A stretch of DNA of 32,972 nucleotides from the NCBI RefSeq assembly GCF_001269905.1, contig NZ_LHVK01000019.1:1-32972 (forward strand). The letters run 5' to 3'. The translations under genes were made by a program, and so were the position numbers. The notes under the pieces were generated by a model, which saw only the letters and a list, made by a program, of their open reading frames with translations, had not been told where the DNA came from and ran no database searches. Below are positions 1-7,754 of this stretch, piece by piece; the stretch's first letter is position 1, and every line of letters begins with the position of its first letter. The DNA comes from Pseudomonas corrugata (GTDB taxonomy: Bacteria > Pseudomonadota > Gammaproteobacteria > Pseudomonadales > Pseudomonadaceae).

Positions 1-60
1 TTGCATGTGTTAGGCCTGCCGCCAGCGTTCAATCTGAGCCATGATCAAACTCTTCAGTTC
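1..60 (-). rRNA. rrs: 16S rRNA gene, 5' end only (partial)
   Basis: The reverse complement of the first 60 bases begins GAACTGAAGAGTTTGATCATGG, the conserved 5' end of gammaproteobacterial 16S rRNA, and runs through the universal 27F region toward the window edge. By alignment with the E. coli 5' end, the mature start is at about position 60. The rest of the gene lies outside the window. The three promoters and boxA upstream on the same strand show this is the start of an rRNA operon. Confidence 0.98.
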
Positions 61-209
61 AAACATCTTTGGGTTTTGAGAAAACCCTAAACTTGGCTCA
101 GCAATCGTTGGTTACATCTTTGATTTCTCGCGGAGTAACTTGTGATGCTGATAATCTGTTGACTAGCAGTCTGACTCCACAAGCACCCACACGAATTGCT
201 TGATTCAGT

Positions 210-221
210 TGTTAAAGAGCG
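210..221 (-). promoter_or_regulatory. rRNA leader boxA antitermination element
   Basis: On the minus strand this reads CGCTCTTTAACA, one base from the classical boxA TGCTCTTTAACA that binds NusB/S10 and lets RNA polymerase pass Rho-dependent stops in rRNA operons. It lies between the last promoter and the 16S start, as expected. The remaining leader (61-209) contains no gene. It would include the upstream strand of the 16S processing stem. Confidence 0.85.
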
Positions 222-255
222 GTGGGTTGAGCCTTTCATCTCAACCGAGGCGCGC

Positions 256-283
256 ATTCTACAGCGCCCCGTGTATCTGTCAA
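256..283 (-). promoter_or_regulatory. rRNA operon promoter P3 with A/T-rich UP element
   Basis: On the minus strand there is a consensus -35 TTGACA (278-283), a 16-bp spacer and -10 TAGAAT (256-261), followed by a GC-rich discriminator (GCGCGCC). Directly upstream (about 284-325) lie phased A and T tracts, the signature of an rRNA UP element bound by the RNA polymerase alpha subunit. The spacer and discriminator are typical of stable-RNA promoters under ppGpp/DksA control; that regulation is inferred from family knowledge. It is the last of three tandem promoters. Confidence 0.85.
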
Positions 284-375
284 GCGATTATTTTGAAAGT
301 TTTCAAAGTTTTGCTTTTCAAAACCTCAACAACTTCAACCACTTGCGCTTTCGATCTCTCGTTAGCGGGAGGCGA

Positions 376-403
376 ATTCTACAGCGTTAGTCGCTGCTGT
401 CAA
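376..403 (-). promoter_or_regulatory. rRNA operon promoter P2
   Basis: On the minus strand this has -35 TTGACA (398-403), a 16-bp spacer and -10 TAGAAT (376-381). Both hexamers and the CTG just before the -10 box are identical to P3, which suggests duplication or strong common selection. The discriminator (TCGCCTCCC) is GC-rich. It lies 120 bp upstream of P3. Confidence 0.82.
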
Positions 404-578
404 CACCTCTTTTTCACCGCTTTCGACCGAGAAGATCGAACCGTCAACCGAGCCAGACAACCTGCCCTGCCAACTCCTTCCGCGACTTCGATGAACTGAA
501 GCCTTGCGCGATCTTAAATCGTCTAACTCATTGAAACTCAAGGAGTTTTCCGTTTCGACTGCGCCGGAAGTGGGGCGA

Positions 579-606
579 ATTATAGAGACTCAGAATCTGC
601 CGTCAA
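579..606 (-). promoter_or_regulatory. rRNA operon promoter P1, overlapping the msrQ 3' end
   Basis: On the minus strand this has -35 TTGACG (601-606), a 16-bp spacer and a perfect -10 TATAAT (579-584), followed by the GC-rich stretch TCGCCCC. The msrQ stop codon is at 590-592, so the -35 box and the A/T-rich stretch upstream of it (about 607-626) lie inside msrQ coding sequence. The last msrQ codons therefore probably also act as promoter sequence. Confidence 0.82.
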
Positions 607-1234
607 CCCTTAATTTCGCTTTTGTTGCAGAAGACACCTTCTTCCCCATCAAACGCGGGATCCGACGCGTAATCAAAGGAATCCTCAGCAGCATCAGGAA
701 TCCCCCGATGAAGGCATAAATGGCCCATTCCTTAAGATCCGCCCGCACAATCCAAAGCATGTGTAACAACCCAAGCCCGAGGATCAGGTAAACCAGGCGA
801 TGCAACTTCTTCCAACGCACACCGAGGCGCCGCTGGCTATAACGGTTGGACGTGACGGCCAGGGACAATAAGCCGAGAAACCCAAGCACTCCGACGATAA
901 TGTACGGCCGCTTGCTCAACTCGACCCCCAACTGCGACCAGTCGAATCCCAGTATGAAGGCTAAATAGCTACCCAAATGCAGCACCACATAGGTGAAGCA
1001 CCATAATCCGAGCTGGCGTCTGACCGCGATCCACCCCGCCCACCCCGTCAACTTCTGCAAAGGGGTCATGCTCAAGGTGATGAGTAGCAGGATCAGCGTA
1101 CCCAACCCCAACCGGTCCACCAGAACCTTGCCGGGATCGGGGCCCAACGCATTCATCAACGCCTCGTAAAGCCAGAACAGCGGCCAGATCGCCGCCGCGA
1201 CGAAGACGCCAATCCGCCACACAGGAAAACGCAT
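590..1234 (-). CDS. msrQ: MsrQ, heme-binding membrane subunit of the MsrPQ methionine sulfoxide reductase
   Basis: This 214-residue membrane protein is of the YedZ/MsrQ family (ferric reductase-like transmembrane domain). It passes electrons from the quinone pool to periplasmic MsrP, which repairs oxidised methionines in envelope proteins. About six hydrophobic segments are visible (near residues 8-25, 43-60, 77-96, 112-128, 146-163 and 169-187). Candidate heme-ligand histidines are H86, H145 and H158. The length is normal for the family. Its ATG overlaps the msrP stop codon in TGATG, so the two are translationally coupled. The 3' end contains part of rRNA promoter P1, and msrPQ transcripts would run into the rRNA operon because no terminator is visible between them. 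Confidence 0.95.
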   Translation of the reverse strand: MRFPVWRIGVFVAAAIWPLFWLYEALMNALGPDPGKVLVDRLGLGTLILLLITLSMTPLQKLTGWAGWIAVRRQLGLWCFTYVVLHLGSYLAFILGFDWSQLGVELSKRPYIIVGVLGFLGLLSLAVTSNRYSQRRLGVRWKKLHRLVYLILGLGLLHMLWIVRADLKEWAIYAFIGGFLMLLRIPLITRRIPRLMGKKVSSATKAKLRVDGRF

Positions 1235-2247
1235 CAGTAGTCCTTCCTCAGGTCCATCCCTGCATATAGAGAAGCGACTTCATCCTGATAGCCGTTGAAC
1301 ATCAATGTATCGCGCACATTGGGACTGAACAGTCCGCTTGGCAGGCGGCGCTCATGTGCCTGGGTCCAACGCGGGTGGTCCACCGTCGGATTGACGTTGG
1401 CATAAAAGCCGTACTCGTCCGATGCAATACTTTGCCAGGTCGTTCTGGGCTGTTCGCTGACCAGACTGATACGCACAATGGATTTCACACTTTTGAAACC
1501 ATACTTCCACGGCACCACCAACCGCAACGGTGCGCCATTCTGGTTCGGCAGCTCGCGCCCATACATGCCAACCGCGAGGATGGCGAGCGGGTTCATCGCC
1601 TCATCCAGTCGCAAGCCCTCTACATAAGGCCAGTCGATCAGGGCGAAGCCAGAGCGCTGCCCAGGCATGGTCTTCGGATCCTGCAGCGTCTCAAAACGGA
1701 TGTACTTGGCCTTGGAGGTCGGCTCAACCTGCTTGAGCAGCGCGGAGATAGGGAAGCCGATCCACGGAATGACCATCGACCAGGCCTCCACGCAACGCAG
1801 TCGATAGATCCGTTCCTCCAATTGATAGGGTTTCATGAAGTCTTCCAGGCCATAGCGCCCCGGCTTGCCCACTTCCCCATCCACCACCACGCTCCAGGGT
1901 TCGGTTTTCAAGGACCCGGCATTGGCCGCCGGATCGCCCTTGTCGGTTCCGAACTCATAGAAGTTGTTGTAATGGGTGGCATCCTTGAACGGCGTAATCG
2001 GTTCACCCTTGACCGTAACCGCTCCCCACTGGATAGAAGGCAGCTTTTCGGCAAACCAGGACGGCGCCTTGCCGGGCTCCACGTCGGGATAACGCGCCAC
2101 ATCAGCAGCGCTCGTCCAGCGCGGAAGGCTGCTCACGGCAAGGCCAGCCATGGTTGCTCCCAGCATCTGGCGACGGGATAGATAGAAGGACTCGGGGGTG
2201 ACGTCCGATTCACGGCAGTCGGACGACTTGGGGATCTTGATCAGCAT
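1234..2247 (-). CDS. msrP: MsrP, periplasmic molybdopterin-dependent methionine sulfoxide reductase
   Basis: This 337-residue catalytic subunit of MsrPQ reduces methionine sulfoxide in periplasmic proteins using a molybdopterin cofactor. The N-terminus has a twin-arginine export signal (SRRQMLG, residues 24-30) followed by a hydrophobic stretch, so the folded holoenzyme should leave through Tat. The body is an oxidoreductase molybdopterin-binding domain. The Cys in RLRCVEAW (C152) fits the molybdenum-ligating cysteine of this family. The length matches YedY/MsrP. The ribosome-binding site GCGGAG, 5 nt before the ATG, lies in the 3' arm of a strong hairpin (2253-2294), which may control translation. 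msrQ follows with a one-base overlap. Confidence 0.96.
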   Translation of the reverse strand: MLIKIPKSSDCRESDVTPESFYLSRRQMLGATMAGLAVSSLPRWTSAADVARYPDVEPGKAPSWFAEKLPSIQWGAVTVKGEPITPFKDATHYNNFYEFGTDKGDPAANAGSLKTEPWSVVVDGEVGKPGRYGLEDFMKPYQLEERIYRLRCVEAWSMVIPWIGFPISALLKQVEPTSKAKYIRFETLQDPKTMPGQRSGFALIDWPYVEGLRLDEAMNPLAILAVGMYGRELPNQNGAPLRLVVPWKYGFKSVKSIVRISLVSEQPRTTWQSIASDEYGFYANVNPTVDHPRWTQAHERRLPSGLFSPNVRDTLMFNGYQDEVASLYAGMDLRKDY

Positions 2248-2252
2248 GACAA

Positions 2253-2294
2253 CTCCGCAGTATTGGAGGGTAGATGCACCAATAGACTGCGGAG
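2253..2294 (-). promoter_or_regulatory. Hairpin that sequesters the msrP ribosome-binding site
   Basis: Between pssA and msrP the sequence can fold into a 14-bp stem (CTCCGCAG + TATTGG paired with CCAATA + CTGCGGAG) with a two-base bulge and a 12-nt loop. In msrP mRNA the 3' arm contains the Shine-Dalgarno GGAG, 5 nt before the start codon. There is no T-tract on either strand, so it is not a normal Rho-independent terminator. The base pairing is seen directly; a role in translational control or mRNA processing is inference. Confidence 0.6.
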
Positions 2295-2322
2295 TATGGG
2301 GGAAATTACATTAAGACAACAT

Positions 2323-3168
2323 TTAGCGTCGGCGCAGACGCAACAAATACTGCGCCGGTCCGGAAGCGGCATAGGCGAGGAACACCAGCAGCAGAATCCG
2401 CGGCGGATCACTGAAGACCACCGCGAACACCAGCACTACCGCAAGGATCGCCACGAACGGCACACGCCCCTTCAGGTCCAGCTCTTTAAAGCTGTTGTAC
2501 TTGATGTTGCTGACCATCAGCATCCCCGCCGCAGCCACCAGTAGTGCCACCAGGAAGGACATCTTCGAACCCTGGATGCCATAGTCGCTGAACGCCCAGA
2601 CCACGCCCGCCACGACACCTGCCGCAGCCGGACTTGCCAGGCCGATGAAGTAGCGCTTGTCGGCCTTGCCGACCTGGGTGTTGAAACGCGCCAGGCGCAA
2701 CGCGGCGCCCGCCACATAAATGAAAGCGACCATCCAGCCAACCTTGCCCATATCCCCCAGCGCCCAACCGAACGCCAGCAAGGCAGGGGCCACGCCGAAA
2801 GCGACCATGTCCGACAGCGAATCGTACTCGGCACCGAATGCGCTTTGGGTATTGGTCATGCGGGCCACGCGCCCGTCCAGGCCATCGAGCACCATGGCGA
2901 CAAAGATCGCGATAGCAGCGAAAGCAAAGTAACGGCTCGCCCCCGCACTATCGCCGGCGCTCAATGCAGCCTGGGCGCTCATGGAACTGATGATGGAATA
3001 GAAGCCGGCAAACAGGTTGGCGGTAGTAAACAGATTCGGCAGCAGATAGATGCCACGATGCCGGACCTTACGGCCTTCAGCGTCATGACCTTCTTCGACG
3101 TGCTCATCGATGGGCAGCAGGCTTTCGGCGTCAGGAGCCTGGTTTGGCTCGTCGGGACGTTCGCTCAT
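2323..3168 (-). CDS. pssA: CDP-diacylglycerol--serine O-phosphatidyltransferase
   Basis: This integral inner-membrane enzyme makes phosphatidylserine from CDP-diacylglycerol and L-serine, the committed step to phosphatidylethanolamine. It is 281 residues. The CDP-alcohol phosphatidyltransferase motif is complete: D95, D98-G99, A102-R103, G112, D116 and D120, which bind metal and substrate. About 40 polar residues precede the first membrane segment (around 41-62), and several more hydrophobic segments follow. The multi-spanning architecture is the type II form, unlike the phospholipase D-like PssA of E. coli. The start is supported by AAGG eight bases upstream. A strong terminator separates it from ilvC, so it probably has its own promoter; a TATAAA is visible near 3243-3248 on the minus strand. 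Confidence 0.94.
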   Translation of the reverse strand: MSERPDEPNQAPDAESLLPIDEHVEEGHDAEGRKVRHRGIYLLPNLFTTANLFAGFYSIISSMSAQAALSAGDSAGASRYFAFAAIAIFVAMVLDGLDGRVARMTNTQSAFGAEYDSLSDMVAFGVAPALLAFGWALGDMGKVGWMVAFIYVAGAALRLARFNTQVGKADKRYFIGLASPAAAGVVAGVVWAFSDYGIQGSKMSFLVALLVAAAGMLMVSNIKYNSFKELDLKGRVPFVAILAVVLVFAVVFSDPPRILLLVFLAYAASGPAQYLLRLRRR

Positions 3169-3269
3169 GGACAGTACCTTGCAACGGTGTGAAAAAATTC
3201 GACAGGCGCCTGGGACGAGGGTTCGACCGCAAACGATGCAGCTTTATACCAGAAGCCATCGCCCAAACG

Positions 3270-3298
3270 AAAAAACGCGGCCGAGGCCGCGTTTTTTT
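3270..3298. terminator. Bidirectional Rho-independent terminator downstream of ilvC
   Basis: A perfect stem (AACGCGGCC / GGCCGCGTT) with a two-base loop is flanked by A6 on one side and T7 on the other. On the minus strand, the direction of ilvC, it gives a GC stem followed by a U-tract and should end the ilvINC transcript before pssA. The symmetry means it could also stop plus-strand transcription. Confidence 0.9.
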
Positions 3299-3314
3299 CC
3301 ATCAAGCCCGTGAC

Positions 3315-4331
<1,017 letters not shown>

Positions 4332-4376
4332 GAATTTCCCCTATATCCGGCCATTCAGGCCATTCGCTAATTTGAT

Positions 4377-4868
4377 TTAGATGCTCAGCACTTTGTCGCC
4401 ACGGGCAATCCCGGTGACGCCACTGCGTACGGTTTCCAGAATCGAGGCAGTGCCGATCGATTGGATGAAGCTGTCGAGCTTGTCGCTGGTACCAGTCAAC
4501 TGAACGGTATAGACGCTGGAGCTGACATCGACGATCTGCCCACGATAAATATCGGTAGTGCGTTTGATCTCGGCGCGCTGGGCGCCGGTGGCCTTGACCT
4601 TGACCAGCATCAGTTCGCGCTCGATGTGAGCACTTTCCGACAGGTCCACGAGCTTGACCACCTCGATCAGCTTGTTCAGGTTCTTGGTGATCTGCTCGAT
4701 GATTTCATCGTGGCCCACGGTGGTCAGCGTCAGACGCGACAGAGTCGGGTCTTCGGTTGGCGCCACCGTCAGGCTTTCGATGTTGTAGTTGCGCTGCGAG
4801 AACAGACCCACTACGCGAGACAGAGCACCCGGTTCGTTTTCCAGAAGCAGGGAAATAATATGCCGCAT
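4377..4868 (-). CDS. ilvN: Acetolactate synthase small (regulatory) subunit
   Basis: This regulatory subunit (also called IlvH) activates the catalytic subunit and confers valine feedback inhibition. I chose the start at MRHIISLLLENEPG because it matches the conserved family N-terminus; this gives 163 residues, the normal length. An upstream in-frame ATG would add ten residues overlapping the end of ilvI and has no homology support. The ACT domain (about residues 2-77) includes the valine-site segment around NYNIESLTV, and a C-terminal regulatory domain follows. The start lies 2 nt after the ilvI stop codon, indicating translational coupling. Confidence 0.95.
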   Translation of the reverse strand: MRHIISLLLENEPGALSRVVGLFSQRNYNIESLTVAPTEDPTLSRLTLTTVGHDEIIEQITKNLNKLIEVVKLVDLSESAHIERELMLVKVKATGAQRAEIKRTTDIYRGQIVDVSSSVYTVQLTGTSDKLDSFIQSIGTASILETVRSGVTGIARGDKVLSI

Positions 4869-4870
4869 GA

Positions 4871-6595
4871 TTAGGTACGCTCCGTCTTGCTCAGCCACAT
4901 ATCGCGCATGGAACCGTCTTTGATCTGCATCGGGTAGACGTGCTCGCTGGTGTCGACCGAAATATCGATGACCACCAGGCGATCCTTCATGGCGAACGCC
5001 TCCTCCATCTTCGACTTCAGGTCTTTCGATTCGGTGATGCGCACACCGACGTGACCATAGGCCTCTGCCAGCTTGACGAAATCAGGCAGCGACTCCATGT
5101 AGGAGTGCGAGTGACGACTGCCGTAGCTCATGTCCTGCCATTGGCGAACCATACCCAGTACACCGTTGTTCAGGATCACGATCTTCACCGGCAAACCGTA
5201 TTGCAGGCAGGTGGACAGTTCCTGGATGTTCATCTGGATGCTGCCCTCGCCGGTGACGCAGGCGACGTCGACATCCGGGAAGCTCAACTTGATGCCCATT
5301 GCCGCCGGGAAACCGAAGCCCATGGTGCCCAGGCCACCGGAGTTGATCCAGCGGTTGGGCTTGTTGAACTTGTAGTATTGCGCGGCGAACATCTGGTGCT
5401 GGCCCACGTCGGAGGTCACAAAGGCATCGCCCCTGGTCACTTCGCAGAGGGTTTCGATCACGGTCTGCGGCTTGATCACGCTGCCGTCGCCCTTGTCATA
5501 GGGGAACAAGCCACGGTCACCACGCCACTCATCGACCTGCTTCCACCAACTGGCTACGGACTCCTTGTTCGGGGTCTCGCCGATTTCCTTTAGGATCGCG
5601 ACCATTTCGGTCAATACGCTCTCCACGGGACCGACAATTGGCACGTCTGCCTTGATGGTCTTGGAAATGGACGCAGGGTCGATGTCGATATGGATGATCT
5701 TGGCGTTCGGACAGAATTTCGCCGCGCCGTTGATGACCCGGTCATCGAAACGTGCGCCGACAGCCAGGATCACGTCGGCGTGGTGCATCGCCAGGTTGGC
5801 GGTGTAGCTGCCGTGCATGCCGAGCATACCGATGAACTGACGATCGGTGCCCGGGAAGGCGCCCAGACCCATCAGCGTATTGGTGACCGGCAGGTTGAGC
5901 ATTTTCGCCAGTTCGGTCAGCGGCGCGGAGCCACCACCGAGGATCACACCGCCGCCCGAATACAACACTGGACGTTTGGCCGCCAGAAGCATCTCGGCTG
6001 CCTTGCGGATCTGCCCGGAGTGACCGCGTACGGCCGGGCTGTAGGAGCGCAGCTTGGCTTTCTTCGGAAAAATGTATTCGAACTTCTCGGCCGGGTTGGT
6101 CATGTCTTTCGGAACATCGACCACCACCGGGCCCGGACGACCGGATTCAGCCAGGTAGAAAGCCTTCTTCATGACTTCAGGGATTTCCGACGGATGCTTG
6201 ATCATGAAGCTGTGCTTCACGATCGGCCGGGAGATACCGATCATGTCGGTTTCCTGGAATGCATCGGTGCCGACCATGGTGCTGGGCACCTGGCCGGAGA
6301 TGATGACCATCGGAATGGAGTCCATGTAGGCCGTGGCGATACCGGTGATGGCGTTCGTGGCGCCTGGACCGGAAGTCACCAACACCACGCCGGCCTTGCC
6401 GGTGGCGCGAGCGTAGCCGTCAGCCATGTGGGTCGCCGCCTGCTCGTGACGAACCAGGATGTGGGTCACTTCCGGTTCTTTGAACAGGGCATCATAGACA
6501 TGAAGAAGAGCACCACCCGGGTACCCGTAGATATATTTGACGCCTTCGTCACGCAAGAAGCGGACGAGCATCTCACCGCCAGATAAAAGCTCCAC
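4871..6595 (-). CDS. ilvI: Acetolactate synthase, large (catalytic) subunit
   Basis: This TPP- and FAD-dependent enzyme condenses two pyruvates, or pyruvate and 2-ketobutyrate, as the first common step of branched-chain amino acid synthesis. I place the start at the GTG at 6595 (MELLSGGEML, 574 residues). An AGAGGT Shine-Dalgarno lies 7 nt upstream of it and overlaps the alternative GTG three codons earlier. The catalytic glutamate is E51 (RHEQAATHMADGYAR). The TPP-binding motif near residues 449-477 reads GEGS...NN, with Glu in place of the usual Asp of GDG; from memory this is seen in other Pseudomonas IlvI proteins, so I do not read it as inactivation. First gene of the ilvI-ilvN-ilvC operon. 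Confidence 0.96.
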   Translation of the reverse strand: MELLSGGEMLVRFLRDEGVKYIYGYPGGALLHVYDALFKEPEVTHILVRHEQAATHMADGYARATGKAGVVLVTSGPGATNAITGIATAYMDSIPMVIISGQVPSTMVGTDAFQETDMIGISRPIVKHSFMIKHPSEIPEVMKKAFYLAESGRPGPVVVDVPKDMTNPAEKFEYIFPKKAKLRSYSPAVRGHSGQIRKAAEMLLAAKRPVLYSGGGVILGGGSAPLTELAKMLNLPVTNTLMGLGAFPGTDRQFIGMLGMHGSYTANLAMHHADVILAVGARFDDRVINGAAKFCPNAKIIHIDIDPASISKTIKADVPIVGPVESVLTEMVAILKEIGETPNKESVASWWKQVDEWRGDRGLFPYDKGDGSVIKPQTVIETLCEVTRGDAFVTSDVGQHQMFAAQYYKFNKPNRWINSGGLGTMGFGFPAAMGIKLSFPDVDVACVTGEGSIQMNIQELSTCLQYGLPVKIVILNNGVLGMVRQWQDMSYGSRHSHSYMESLPDFVKLAEAYGHVGVRITESKDLKSKMEEAFAMKDRLVVIDISVDTSEHVYPMQIKDGSMRDMWLSKTERT

Positions 6596-6995
6596 GTTGT
6601 TCACCTCTAAAACGCCAGAATACCGACCCTCAAAAGGGGACGGGTCTTAATAGGTTTACTTCTCGGCAGAGCATGAGCGACGGTGGTCGCCGACTACGTC
6701 AGCACTGACTGAGCAAGTATTGGGATCGTCCCAAGTGTTGCGGGCCTTTCCCACCCAGCGCGAGGTAACGCGTTGCGGGTGTAACAGGTCGACGCGGATA
6801 TGCGCCTCATGATCTGCCGAGTGGGCCTGCTTCTGGCAGTCCCTCTACAGCGGACTTTGGATTCTTCTGTTTCGCCCTCTGCAAGTCAAGCCGTCTATGA
6901 GGTTTATTCGAAGTAAGCGCATGAGAACGCAAGAAAAAACCTTTAAACGGCAACTGTGTTAGCTTCAATTGCGCAACCTATGACAAGGAAACAGC
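6596..6995 (-). promoter_or_regulatory. Long ilvI leader / divergent intergenic region
   Basis: This gap of about 400 bp separates ilvI from the divergent DUF4124 gene and contains no convincing protein gene. On the minus strand a candidate promoter has -35 TTGACT (6884-6889), a 17-bp spacer and a weak -10 AAGAAT (6861-6866). That would give an ilvI leader of about 260 nt. The leader holds a short ORF (6694-6810, 38 codons, no clear ribosome-binding site), a perfect small hairpin TTGGGA/TCCCAA (6720-6734) and a GACCC/GGGTC stem (6625-6646). The length and structure suggest leader regulation, but no classical attenuator with a U-tract is visible. Confidence 0.4.
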
Positions 6996-7418
6996 ATGCG
7001 AATGTTCCTACTGACGGCCAGCCTGATGGTTGGCCTGAGCCCGATATGCATGGCCGGTCAGATCTACAAATGGGTAGACACCCAGGGGGTGACCCATTTC
7101 AGCGCCCAACCACCCGAAGGCACGGAGGCCGCGACCGTGATCAAGTCTTCACCGCCCGTCGGCAAGCCGTCCGCGCCGCCCTCAGCCGGCACCATTGGCG
7201 ATCAGAAGGCCATTGACGAGCAGGTCAAGCAGCAGGTGGCTGACCAGGAAGCCCAGCTAAAGGAGTTCTGCGAGCAGGTCCGGACCAACTTGGCGCAACT
7301 GCAGAACAATCCGCGGGTTCGCGAGGATGCGGAAGGGGAATTGCGCCGTCTAACTGAGGAGGAGCGACGCCAGCGAATCGACGAGACTCGCAAGCAGATC
7401 GAAGAACATTGCCAGTGA
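6996..7418 (+). CDS. Secreted DUF4124 domain protein
   Basis: This 140-residue protein has an N-terminal signal peptide (hydrophobic residues 3-18, likely cleavage after CMA at residue 20). A DUF4124 domain follows directly (QIYKWVDTQGVTHFSAQPP). DUF4124 proteins are small envelope proteins of unknown function common in Pseudomonas. The rest is a Pro/Ala-rich linker and a highly charged C-terminal helix (about 70-138), probably a coiled coil. The start has a good AAGGAAA ribosome-binding site. It is divergent from ilvI and convergent with yqcC, ending only 6 nt from it. The mature protein keeps three cysteines near the helix ends and the C-terminus. The function is unknown. Confidence 0.88.
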   Translation: MRMFLLTASLMVGLSPICMAGQIYKWVDTQGVTHFSAQPPEGTEAATVIKSSPPVGKPSAPPSAGTIGDQKAIDEQVKQQVADQEAQLKEFCEQVRTNLAQLQNNPRVREDAEGELRRLTEEERRQRIDETRKQIEEHCQ

Positions 7419-7424
7419 CGGCCG

Positions 7425-7754
7425 TCAGCTGACGTCGCTGATCAACCGGTCGAACTGCGACAGCAGCCGCTGCAACTCGGTGCCCTGCCCCGGTCGCTGG
7501 GCATAGACCATTTCCGCCATGGCAAGGATGCCCGAGGCGTTGGGCAGTGGCAGGTCATTTTCCAGGATGGCTTTCATCCGTGGCAGGAAAATCCACTGCA
7601 GCCATTGCTCGAAGTCCAGGGTGTCGACCGCGAACGGCTCGACACTGGCCAGCGCTTCAGCCGAAGGTGAAGCGCTGCTCCACCAGCCCTGGACCCGCAA
7701 TTCCCGCTCGATCAGCAGCAGCTGATCGGCGATCTGGGGAAAACGCGTATCCAT
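7425..7754 (-). CDS. YqcC family protein (DUF446)
   Basis: This 109-residue cytosolic protein matches the small helical YqcC/DUF446 family in length and in its conserved segments (LLLIERELRVQGWW near residues 12-25 and DTLDFEQWLQWIFLPRM near 44-60). The biochemical function is unknown. No signal peptide or membrane segment is present. Its ATG overlaps the lpoP stop codon in TGATG, so it is the last gene of mrcB-lpoP-yqcC. In E. coli yqcC sits beside truC, so the cell-wall context here is not universal for the family. Confidence 0.85.
   Translation of the reverse strand: MDTRFPQIADQLLLIERELRVQGWWSSASPSAEALASVEPFAVDTLDFEQWLQWIFLPRMKAILENDLPLPNASGILAMAEMVYAQRPGQGTELQRLLSQFDRLISDVS

Noticed and set aside
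196..719. Short plus-strand reading frames across the rRNA leader and promoters
   Set aside because: The region is explained by three rRNA promoters, boxA and leader on the other strand; the frames have no ribosome-binding sites and no recognisable protein pattern.
4871..6595. Inactive acetolactate synthase because of GEG instead of GDG in the TPP motif
   Set aside because: All other catalytic residues are intact, the operon is complete, and from memory the same Glu occurs in other Pseudomonas IlvI proteins.
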